This document shows, one piece after another, positions 26,300 to 33,954 of a stretch of 64,000 nucleotides of DNA (the stretch's first letter is position 1; each line of letters starts with the position of its first letter). A program made the position numbers and the translations under genes. The notes beneath the pieces are model-generated. The model was not told the DNA's origin and did no database searches. It saw only the letters and a program-made list of their open reading frames with translations. Origin of the DNA: Ruminococcus gauvreauii (lineage in GTDB: Bacteria; Bacillota; Clostridia; Lachnospirales; Lachnospiraceae); NCBI RefSeq assembly GCF_025151995.1, contig NZ_CP102290.1, positions 1,798,001 to 1,862,000 on the forward strand. The letters are read 5' to 3'.

Positions 26300-27802
26300 C
26301 TATAAAGCAGCCGCGTACTTCATGATTTTTTCTTCTGTCGCCTCCTCTCTGGTCACCTCCCCAGTGATGACACCTTCGTGCATGACGATAATGCGGTCAC
26401 ACAGAGACAGCAGTTCGGGCAGCTCAGAGGATACCATGACAATTCCAATCCCCTGTCTCGCAATGTTTCTCAAAATGGCGTAAACCTCTGCTTTTGCTCC
26501 CACATCTATCCCCCGTGTAGGTTCGTCACACAGAAGTATCTCAGGATCATTTCCTATCCATTTGGCAATCACAACTTTTTGTTGATTGCCTCCGCTTAAA
26601 GTAAGTATCAAATCATTGGCATTCCCGGCCTTAATGGCATACTTCTGAATCATATCCTTCATGATGGCGTCCGCCCTTTTGTTGTCAAGCAGGCCAAATC
26701 TGTTATAAAGGCGTCTTCTTATCACAATTTCGGCATTATCCCTGATGCTCATAGTGGTAATCAGTCCATCATCCCTTCGGTTTTCCGGAATCATGCTTAT
26801 CCTGTGTCTGATAGCATCTTTTGCACTTTTTATCCTGACCTTCTTACCATGGAGACATATTTCTCCGGAATCCAGTTTATCAATACCAAAGATCGAGGAT
26901 AAGACCTCCGTTCTTCCAGCGCCTACAAATCCCGCCAAGCCTAATATTTCTCCTTTTTTCAAATCAAAACTGATATCCCGGAATTTTTTACCGCTGCACA
27001 GTCCCTTTACCGACATCAGAACCTCATCTGTGGCGTGTGTGACGCCCCACTCTGATTTGTCAATTTCTCTGCCCACCATCAGTTTTACGATGTCTTCCTC
27101 AGAAACCTCAGCGATATCTCTTGTTGTCACATAGCTGCCATCCTTAAACACGGTCATACGGTCGCCTAACTCCATGACCTCTTCCAGCCGATGGCTTACA
27201 TAAATCACCGTGGCAGCTTTTTCTTTCACCAGTTTACGGACAATCTTAAACATCACCGCCCTCTGGTCATTCGTCAGGGCAGCCGTCGGTTCATCCAGTA
27301 TCAGGATATCCGGCTGAAAGTATACGGCTTTTGCAATCTGGATGATTGACTGCTCTGCAATACTGAGTTTGGCTAATATGTCATCGGGTTCGGCTTTTAA
27401 CTGGAACATGTTCAGCAGTTCTCTGGTCTTTTCCGTCATATGCCTTTCATTTAAAAAGACGCCTTTAACTGCCTCTGAAGAACCCAGAAATATATTATGG
27501 GCAATGGTCATGTTCTGGCACAGTGGGATTTCCTGATGCACAACGGCAAACCCCAGCTTTTCAGACTTCTGTATGGTATTAATATGTTCTTCTTTGCCAT
27601 TGATACAGATTACACCCTCTGTAGGTGTAATAACGCCGGCACATAAATTGATTAATGTGGACTTTCCCGCACCATTCTCTCCACACAGACAGTGTACCTC
27701 GCCCTTTCTGATTTCAAAAGAGACGTTGTTAAGAGCAACTGTTCCTCCAAATCTTTTTGTTATGTTTTTAAATTCAATATATGGCTTCAATTTTAACACC
27801 AC
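26300..27802 (-). CDS. Sugar ABC transporter ATP-binding protein of module 3
   Basis: A tandem CUT2 ATPase of about 500 residues. N-terminal half: Walker A GENGAGKST, altered signature LSIAEQSIIQIA, Walker B ILILDEPTAAL. C-terminal half: GFVGAGRTE, signature LSGGNQQK, then LLCDEPTRGID. The start is uncertain: GTG at 27800-27802 directly follows the permease TAG, but GTG at 27797-27799 or TTG at 27788-27790 (with AGGTGG eight bases upstream) are equally possible. It is the last gene of module 3. Ribokinase and an RbsD-like protein in the operon suggest a ribose-like pentose or another furanose as ligand. Confidence 0.92.
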   Translation of the reverse strand: MVLKLKPYIEFKNITKRFGGTVALNNVSFEIRKGEVHCLCGENGAGKSTLINLCAGVITPTEGVICINGKEEHINTIQKSEKLGFAVVHQEIPLCQNMTIAHNIFLGSSEAVKGVFLNERHMTEKTRELLNMFQLKAEPDDILAKLSIAEQSIIQIAKAVYFQPDILILDEPTAALTNDQRAVMFKIVRKLVKEKAATVIYVSHRLEEVMELGDRMTVFKDGSYVTTRDIAEVSEEDIVKLMVGREIDKSEWGVTHATDEVLMSVKGLCSGKKFRDISFDLKKGEILGLAGFVGAGRTEVLSSIFGIDKLDSGEICLHGKKVRIKSAKDAIRHRISMIPENRRDDGLITTMSIRDNAEIVIRRRLYNRFGLLDNKRADAIMKDMIQKYAIKAGNANDLILTLSGGNQQKVVIAKWIGNDPEILLCDEPTRGIDVGAKAEVYAILRNIARQGIGIVMVSSELPELLSLCDRIIVMHEGVITGEVTREEATEEKIMKYAAAL

Positions 27803-28780
27803 CTACCTTTTATCGTCTGCTTTGTGCATGATCGTATCCACCAGTACCGCCAGAATAACCACCACGCCGATGAATCCGTCCTGCCAGAATACAGGCACGC
27901 TTAAAAGAACCATTCCATTTTTAACCACGCTCATGATGATGGCGCCGATGAACGTTCCCAGCATCGTTCCACGTCCTCCGCTAAGTGCGGCCCCGCCCAG
28001 GATAACTGCAGCGATGGCATCCATCTCTCTGCCTTCTCCGCTGGTCGTGGTGACGGATCCGAGATAAGTGGTGCTTACCAATGCCGCAGCCGCACACAAA
28101 ACTCCCATAATCATGAAGGCAACCAGCTTGACGTTGGCTGTGTTGATTCCTGACAGCTGCGCTGCCCGAGGATTCCCTCCCGTCGCGTAAATCTGATATC
28201 CATAGGATGTCTTTTTAAGCACCACATACCCAACAGCAAATAAAATAAGCATCAAAATCACCTGAACGGGAATAATACCGATCGATTTCCCCAATACCCA
28301 CACCCAGCTTTCCGTAGCCGATTCAGGAAATACACTCACACTTTTTCCATTAGATACCGCATAGGCAACACTCCTCAGTATCTTCATAGTCCCCAGCGTC
28401 ACAATAAAGGATGGGATTCTGGCCCTTGTCACGAGAAGGCCATTGCATCCGCCTATCACCATGCCTGCAAAAATGACGATAATAAATACTAACGTAGCGT
28501 TCCACTGTGCTTTAAACAACACGGCTCCGATCATAGCTGTGGATGCAAACAATGATCCGATTGACAGATCCAGTTCCCCTGCAATGATGAGCATAGTCAT
28601 ACCAACCGCCATGATGCCGATTTCAACCGTCTGCCGCACAATATTAATCAAATTCGTGGTTGACAGAAACACCGGAGACGCCACAGACATCAGAACAATT
28701 AAAATTATTAAAACCAGTATGACTCCCAGTTCCCTTGCCGCCATTATCTTATGGCTTTTCTTTGTATTTTCTGCATTCAT
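27803..28780 (-). CDS. Sugar ABC transporter permease of module 3
   Basis: A 325-residue CUT2 permease with the marks AGELDLSIGSLFAS, the loop GGNPRAAQLSGIN and AAVILGGAALSGGRG. It is 22 bases downstream of the binding-protein gene and abuts the ATPase gene, so this transporter has the order binding protein, permease, ATPase, unlike module 1. Confidence 0.94.
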   Translation of the reverse strand: MNAENTKKSHKIMAARELGVILVLIILIVLMSVASPVFLSTTNLINIVRQTVEIGIMAVGMTMLIIAGELDLSIGSLFASTAMIGAVLFKAQWNATLVFIIVIFAGMVIGGCNGLLVTRARIPSFIVTLGTMKILRSVAYAVSNGKSVSVFPESATESWVWVLGKSIGIIPVQVILMLILFAVGYVVLKKTSYGYQIYATGGNPRAAQLSGINTANVKLVAFMIMGVLCAAAALVSTTYLGSVTTTSGEGREMDAIAAVILGGAALSGGRGTMLGTFIGAIIMSVVKNGMVLLSVPVFWQDGFIGVVVILAVLVDTIMHKADDKR

Positions 28781-28802
28781 CCGTTAACTCTTCCGCCTTT
28801 CT

Positions 28803-29795
28803 TTATTCCGGCTCTACTTCGTTTACATTCTCGGCTGTTACCATCTGTGCCCCTGTGTCCAGATCAATAAAATCAGTGCCATGCGCAGCGTTTAAAAAAC
28901 ATTCTACAACAGAATAATATCCCTGCAAATATGGATTCTGCCCGACAGTCAGCTGCATCTCATTGTTTTTCACATGCTCCAGTGTTCCCTCCGTCAGATC
29001 AAAACCCGCGCCGTAGACTTTGCCTTCCAGACCTTGATCGCCTATTACATTTCCGATCGCCTCGCTGAACACATCTACACCCAAAATTGCGGTCACTTCC
29101 GGATTGGCAAGGTATGCATTCTCTATCACTCCGTATGCTGTGGTGAGGTCCGTACCAATATCGATGGTTGTTATTTTGCTGATTCCGTCATATTCCGCTG
29201 CCGCTTTATCAATGCCCTCTTCCCGGGCAACCAGCGCTTCATCGGTCGGTCCGCAGCTTGCAACAATATAAGTACCTTCGCCTTTCATAACCTCGCCAAA
29301 CATATATTTTCCAAGATTATAGCCTGCCGTCACATAATCCTGTCCAATGAAAGCTTCCGTTCCGCATCCTTCCGCATCCTGATTGAAACCAACGACAGGG
29401 ATGCCCGCCGCTTTTGCCTTTTCGATCGTAGCATTAAATCCGGTCTTGTCCCAGGTAACCGTAGCGATCGCATCTGTCTTGGAAGCAATCGCCGTCTCCA
29501 GCAGACCTACCTGTTCATCCAGGGAACTGGCGGTGCTGCAGGCAGTCACCTTTACATTACAGCCCAGATCCTTTCCGGCCTGTTCCGCACCCTCCTGTAT
29601 CTTCGTGTAAAAGGAGCTGTTCATGGCATGTAACACGACCGAGATATCAATATCAGAATTCCCCTTTTCCGTGTTTTCTGCAGCCGCTTTGCCTTCTTCC
29701 TCTCCCGTCGCTTCCTTACCGCCGCCACTGCATCCCATTAATGCACCTGCCAACATTATAAGCCCCAATACTGCCGCTAACCCCTTTTTCTTCAT
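28803..29795 (-). CDS. Sugar-binding lipoprotein of module 3
   Basis: A 330-residue type I periplasmic-binding protein. The start at 29793-29795 has AAAGGAG before it; the frame is open 12 codons further up with no ribosome site. The signal ends in the lipobox LMGC and is followed by a Gly/Glu-rich linker. The core starts at DIDISVVLHAMNSSFYTKIQEGAEQA. It belongs to the operon with ribokinase and an RbsD-like protein, which points to a ribose-like ligand. Confidence 0.92.
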   Translation of the reverse strand: MKKKGLAAVLGLIMLAGALMGCSGGGKEATGEEEGKAAAENTEKGNSDIDISVVLHAMNSSFYTKIQEGAEQAGKDLGCNVKVTACSTASSLDEQVGLLETAIASKTDAIATVTWDKTGFNATIEKAKAAGIPVVGFNQDAEGCGTEAFIGQDYVTAGYNLGKYMFGEVMKGEGTYIVASCGPTDEALVAREEGIDKAAAEYDGISKITTIDIGTDLTTAYGVIENAYLANPEVTAILGVDVFSEAIGNVIGDQGLEGKVYGAGFDLTEGTLEHVKNNEMQLTVGQNPYLQGYYSVVECFLNAAHGTDFIDLDTGAQMVTAENVNEVEPE

Positions 29796-29896
29796 ATGGT
29801 CTCCTTTCCCGCATCTTTCCGATGCAAACACAATTAAAATTTTCTATTTCCACGGGTCATCCCGGGGATTACTTAAATGTCATATTTAACTATCTG

Positions 29897-30364
29897 TCAT
29901 TCTTCGTAACCTGCACGCTCTTCATAATAATCAGGTATCATACAGCCTTCTTTTTTAAACCATTTCGGCGCGTCGATCCCGGCTGTTATGACAACATTCC
30001 CCCAGGGCATAAAATCACCGGTACGGACAATATATTTCGCCCCTGGCAGATACCTGGCAAACAATTTCTCATGGGGCAGCGTTTCAATCCGGCAGCGCGC
30101 AGACAGATTCTGCACCTCTGCAAAGTGTGCCGGATTATAAAGCTTCTGTTCCTCGGCCACCACCACCTTCTCATATATCATTTCATCCATGATCAGCCGG
30201 AGAACCTGCTGAATCGTCGGCATATCCTCACAGACGGCCAGATCGATACGCTGAGAATCTTTGCCGATCGGTACTCCCGCGTCTCCAATCACCATCACCT
30301 CTGTGTGTCCCATATCTGCGATCGCAGACATTAAATCCCTGTTCAAAATTCCTCTTTTCTTCAT
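29897..30364 (-). CDS. RbsD/FucU-family sugar mutarotase of module 3
   Basis: A 155-residue member of the RbsD/FucU family, which converts anomers or ring forms of imported sugars. The catalytic His20 (MGHTE) and the GDAGVPIG block are present. It differs from the rbs-operon RbsD: the end of the usual domain reads RTGDFMPWGNVVITAG instead of GE-x-TPYANIIL, and about 20 extra residues follow. The sugar handled may therefore not be ribose. It follows the ribokinase gene by 14 bases with a GAGG ribosome site. Confidence 0.88.
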   Translation of the reverse strand: MKKRGILNRDLMSAIADMGHTEVMVIGDAGVPIGKDSQRIDLAVCEDMPTIQQVLRLIMDEMIYEKVVVAEEQKLYNPAHFAEVQNLSARCRIETLPHEKLFARYLPGAKYIVRTGDFMPWGNVVITAGIDAPKWFKKEGCMIPDYYEERAGYEE

Positions 30365-30378
30365 GTCATCCTCCCTGT

Positions 30379-31299
30379 TTACACATATGTTTCAATGTCC
30401 TCACGGCATGGAATACCATCCACGACACCGAATCTGGTCACTGCAAGTCCCGCTGCAATATTACCGAACCGGACCGCTTCTCTTATGCTCTTTCCCTCTG
30501 CAAATGCTACGCAGAATGCGCCGGTAAATGTATCCCCCGCTCCCGTTGTGTCCACCGCCTGTACAGAAATTCCGGGTATTTTTTCCGCTATTGTACTGGT
30601 TTTGAGATAGCTGCCTCCACTCCCCAGCGTAATAATCACTGTATCGATTCCTTTTTTATACAACATTTCCGCAACCTGCGCATCAGGAATCGGATCATCA
30701 GGGTTTAACCCGGCAAGTTGTCTCGCCTCCGTCTGATTTGGTGTGATACAGCTGCAGCTGCCCAGCAATTCTTCCGGCAATGGAGTATACGGCGCAGGGT
30801 TCAGGAAAAACGGAATACCGAGTTCTTTGCATTTTTTCGCTGCGTATACAATGGTCTCCATACTGCCCTCCAGCTGCATCAGCAGCAGCTTACACTCCTT
30901 AATGACCGGCAACATCCTGTCTACATCTTCGGGTCTGAATTCTTTATTGGCTGCAAAGTCGATAATGATTTCATTCTCTCCCTCTTCATTTACATAGATG
31001 AGGCCAACGCCCGTAGCAGCGCCTGTTTCGCTCCGCTTCACAAAATTTGCATCCACATTTTCTTTTTTATATAACTTCATCGCTTCATCGCCGAAGCTGT
31101 CCCTGCCCAGGCACGTACCGTAAACCACCTGTCCTCCCGCCCTTGAGGCTGCGACAGCCTGGTTAGAGCCTTTTCCTCCATGGCATATCTCAAAATCCCG
31201 TCCCGGCACGGTCTCCCCGGGCATCGGAAAATGGTCTGCACAGATCGTCATTCCCACTGCATAGCTTCCTATCACTGCAATTTTTACTCTGTTACTCAT
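30379..31299 (-). CDS. Ribokinase-like PfkB kinase of module 3
   Basis: A 306-residue PfkB kinase with GGKGSNQAVAASRAGG near residue 41 and DTTGAGDTFTGAF near residue 248, closest to ribokinases. It should phosphorylate the imported sugar. Its ATG overlaps the stop of the URO-D gene (ATGA) and the ribosome site AGGAGG lies inside that gene's end, so the two proteins are made in step. Translational coupling to a URO-D protein suggests that both act in the same pathway. Confidence 0.92.
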   Translation of the reverse strand: MSNRVKIAVIGSYAVGMTICADHFPMPGETVPGRDFEICHGGKGSNQAVAASRAGGQVVYGTCLGRDSFGDEAMKLYKKENVDANFVKRSETGAATGVGLIYVNEEGENEIIIDFAANKEFRPEDVDRMLPVIKECKLLLMQLEGSMETIVYAAKKCKELGIPFFLNPAPYTPLPEELLGSCSCITPNQTEARQLAGLNPDDPIPDAQVAEMLYKKGIDTVIITLGSGGSYLKTSTIAEKIPGISVQAVDTTGAGDTFTGAFCVAFAEGKSIREAVRFGNIAAGLAVTRFGVVDGIPCREDIETYV

Positions 31300-32540
31300 T
31301 GCTCCTCCTTTCCATAAAATTCCTTCGTCCCGTATTTAAGTGCCGTGTCAAAAACTGCCATAATTTTTTCCGGCGAAATCCCAGCCTGTATGTTATGTAT
31401 CTGTGAAAAAACAAATCCACCGCCCGGGGCATAACACCGAATCATGTCCTTACATTCTCGGACAATATCATCGACTGTTCCGTTCGTCAGTGTCGTCTGT
31501 GTGCTGCAGGCGCCGCCCCATATCGTCACCTTATCTCCAAACTCCCGTTTGATCTGCCAGGGGTCCATATTGCTGCACTCCTTCTGTATCGGGTTTAGAA
31601 TGTCAAACCCGGATTCGATGAGATCTCCGATAATCGGATAAATGCTGCCGCAGCAATGCAGCGATATATGGATATCCTTTTTCTTTTTCCTGATCGCTTC
31701 ATTGATTCTCGCATGCCTTGGTTTGAAAAATTTCCGATAAATTTCCGGATCGATCATCATACCCATCTGCGTCCCAAAATCATCGTTGTTCTGAACCACC
31801 TGTACGTAATCACCGACAGCATCCAGGTATCTTTGCATCATCACAATATAGGCATCGGTCAGTTTGTCCAGATAATACTCTATCAACTCCGGCTCGCAGT
31901 ACAGATTTTCAAGATATGTGGTCAGTCCCCAGTCTTTCCATCCCTTCTCAAAAATGCTGAAACTGGTCGCTCCGGAGATGGCAAAGTCTGTGTTCTCATA
32001 GATGTCCTTCGCACGGTTGCGCAGCCACTCCATTTCATAATCTGATATTTGCGGAAGAACCAGTAATTTATCGATTTCGCTTTCGCTCGCCGCATCCTGC
32101 AGGGGATTATAACATTCATCAAAGTACAGTCCGTCCCTGGGACGTTTCGCCAGCAGATGCCCCTGCTCATCGTATATCCCCAGCGCCCCGCCGCCGAGGT
32201 CGACAGGATTGAATTTCTCCGCCAGCAGACAGTCGCCGCCCCCGCATGGCAATTTCCCCGGCTTCATTTTATCAATGGGTATCCCCACAGACGGGACCAG
32301 CCTCGGTAGAATCACCACATCGCTTCCCAATCTTCGCAATACATCGAAATCCGGATATGCGAGATTTTGTTTGATGTCAAAACACACGGTATCCGTTTTG
32401 ACACCCAGATACTCCTTCAACTGGTTGTACGCATTCGTATTGATTCCAGTTGAGCGTGAAGACCCAAGATCGATCGGCACGCGGTCTGTTTCCTCATGAT
32501 TCATCGCCATAAGAATTCTTTCTCTTGATTTTAATCCCAT
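31296..32540 (-). CDS. URO-D superfamily (MtaA/CmuA-like) protein of module 3
   Basis: A 414-residue third copy of the superfamily. The opening SRERILMAMNHEETDRVPIDLGS is close to that of module 2. Putative zinc ligands are H295-C-C297-G and C345 in WGGAC, followed by TQTTLTNGTVDD. The segment GFDILNPIQ is shared by all three copies. It is the first gene of the module 3 operon, behind two LacI-type operators, and overlaps the ribokinase start. HemE signature residues are missing. Whether it transfers methyl groups is unknown; no corrinoid protein is encoded in the window. Confidence 0.85.
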   Translation of the reverse strand: MGLKSRERILMAMNHEETDRVPIDLGSSRSTGINTNAYNQLKEYLGVKTDTVCFDIKQNLAYPDFDVLRRLGSDVVILPRLVPSVGIPIDKMKPGKLPCGGGDCLLAEKFNPVDLGGGALGIYDEQGHLLAKRPRDGLYFDECYNPLQDAASESEIDKLLVLPQISDYEMEWLRNRAKDIYENTDFAISGATSFSIFEKGWKDWGLTTYLENLYCEPELIEYYLDKLTDAYIVMMQRYLDAVGDYVQVVQNNDDFGTQMGMMIDPEIYRKFFKPRHARINEAIRKKKKDIHISLHCCGSIYPIIGDLIESGFDILNPIQKECSNMDPWQIKREFGDKVTIWGGACSTQTTLTNGTVDDIVRECKDMIRCYAPGGGFVFSQIHNIQAGISPEKIMAVFDTALKYGTKEFYGKEEQ

Positions 32541-32571
32541 TAACTCTCTCCTTTTCTTAAAAATATTATTA

Positions 32572-32592
32572 ACGTAAACGTTTAACCAATCA
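32572..32592. promoter_or_regulatory. LacI-type operator, module 3 copy 1
   Basis: ACGTAAACGTTTAACCAATC ends with one more A. The core is the palindrome TAAACGTTTA. It overlaps a TATGAT element (minus strand, 32589-32594) and lies 31 bases before the URO-D start. Confidence 0.85.
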
Positions 32593-32644
32593 TACTTAAT
32601 GGTTTTCTCTGTGATTTTTCTGTAACTCTTTATGCTGCCGCATT

Positions 32645-32665
32645 ACGTAAACGTTTAACCAATCA
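32645..32665. promoter_or_regulatory. LacI-type operator, module 3 copy 2
   Basis: Identical in all 21 bases to the copy at 32572-32592, 73 bases away, about seven turns of the helix. The two can hold a repressor on the same face of the DNA. Confidence 0.85.
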
Positions 32666-32685
32666 AATATACACCGTATCCGGCT

Positions 32686-33726
32686 CTATTTCATTAAATT
32701 TTTTACGCTGTTGCCCTCTTTCAATTCGGGTATAAAAATGTATTCTCTGCTGCACTCTTTACCCTCTATGAGGTTCAGCAGCTTTTCTGCTACGCAAACT
32801 CCCATCTCTTCCCCATGAAAAACCAGAGTTGTAATTGACGGGACATAAATATCCGCCATCAGTGTTCCGTCCATTCCCAGCACAGAAAGATCCTGAGGCA
32901 CCTTTTTCCCCGCATCCCGGATTGCCCTGCAGGCGCCGATTGCCATCAGGTCATTGGCAGTTATGACCGCCGTAAAGTGTTCATTCTGTTTCAGCAGTTC
33001 TGCCATACAGTGCCTGCCGCTTTCAAATGTATAGTTTCCTGTTTTCACAATACGTTTATCCTCTGTGAGCCCATGTTTTTCCAGCGCCTGAACAAACCCG
33101 CGGTATCGCAGAGAACTGTTGACGGCGTCTTCTGCACCTTTGATAAACGCTATTCTGCGGTGTCCATTTTCATAGAGATAATCAACCGCCCGCCTGGATG
33201 CCTCTTCATTGTCAAGTTTCACTTTTACCACATCCTGCAGTTCATCACCATAACGCTCAAGCGTCACCATGGGATAGTGTTCATGATACAGTTCCAGAAT
33301 TTTAGCATTATTTTCTCTGGTATTCAGCGTGGAAATTACGAATCCATCCACCTGATTTTTAAGTTCCGACAAAAACTCTTCTTCTTTTTGCAGACTTTGC
33401 TGTGTATTGCACAGCAAGATCCGATACTCTTTTTCATTACAGTATTTTTCAATGCCCAGATAGAAATTTTGAAAAAATTCATTGTGTATGTCCGGTATCA
33501 ATACGGCAACCATCTTACTTTTACTTGTGACAAGAGACCTGGCCGCAAGGTTTGGTGAATAACCATACTTCTCCACCGCGTCTAAAATACGTCGCTCCGT
33601 ATCTGCATTACAGCACTTCGGAACCTTATTAAGTACCCGTGAAACTGTGGCAATCGAAACTCCACATTCATCAGCCAAATCTTTGATTGTAACCTTACCT
33701 GTTCTCTTTTTCACTCTAATCACCAT
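32686..33726 (-). CDS. LacI-family transcriptional regulator of module 3
   Basis: A LacI-family repressor of about 346 residues. The helix-turn-helix is VTIKDLADECGVSIATVSRVLN, followed by the hinge and a sugar-binding domain (VAVLIPDIHNEFFQNFYLGIE). An operator of the same type as those before the URO-D gene sits just upstream, so it likely represses both itself and module 3. The ATG at 33724-33726 is used; a GTG four codons downstream (33712-33714), with GGTGAT before it, is possible. The gene is not in the operon itself: 145 bases with two operators separate them. Confidence 0.92.
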   Translation of the reverse strand: MVIRVKKRTGKVTIKDLADECGVSIATVSRVLNKVPKCCNADTERRILDAVEKYGYSPNLAARSLVTSKSKMVAVLIPDIHNEFFQNFYLGIEKYCNEKEYRILLCNTQQSLQKEEEFLSELKNQVDGFVISTLNTRENNAKILELYHEHYPMVTLERYGDELQDVVKVKLDNEEASRRAVDYLYENGHRRIAFIKGAEDAVNSSLRYRGFVQALEKHGLTEDKRIVKTGNYTFESGRHCMAELLKQNEHFTAVITANDLMAIGACRAIRDAGKKVPQDLSVLGMDGTLMADIYVPSITTLVFHGEEMGVCVAEKLLNLIEGKECSREYIFIPELKEGNSVKNLMK

Positions 33727-33731
33727 CCAGT

Positions 33732-33781
33732 GTAAACGTTTAACTTGAGTAAAGCATATACTTTATGCACATTACTGTCAA
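33732..33781 (-). promoter_or_regulatory. Promoter and operator of the module 3 LacI gene
   Basis: TTGACA (33776-33781) and TATGCT (33753-33758) are spaced by 17 bases on the minus strand. Eight bases after the -10 box lies the operator core TAAACGTTTA within 33732-33744. The layout matches that of the rbs promoter. The operator also resembles a CcpA cre site. Confidence 0.8.
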
Positions 33782-33871
33782 CATATTTTTAAATATCTTT
33801 CATTCTTTGTGGAAATTCACCAGTATTTGTTTGGAAATTTTATGATTTTTTTCAGCTTACTTCATCTCAAG

Positions 33872-33917
33872 ATAAAAGGGCCGTGCAAACTCAGTTGAGT
33901 TTCCACGACCCTTTTAT
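33872..33917. terminator. Terminator of gdhA (bidirectional)
   Basis: A long stem with outer arms ATAAAAGGG and CCCTTTTAT, middle CGTG/CACG and inner AAACTC/GAGTTT around a four-base loop. It lies 38 bases past the gdhA stop and can work in both directions. Confidence 0.9.
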
Positions 33918-33954
33918 TGTCTGAAGCCTAAAAGATGCTGACCTCTGTTTTATA

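Noticed and set aside
20270..32540. Reading the three URO-D proteins as HemE (heme synthesis)
   Set aside because: They lack the N-terminal PVWxMRQAG signature, carry the H-x-C-G motif of methyltransferase relatives, and have no other heme genes around.
32572..32665. Two identical 21-bp repeats as a possible CRISPR start
   Set aside because: Only two copies with a 52-base gap, a palindromic LacI-type core and a third core copy before the LacI gene; no cas genes.
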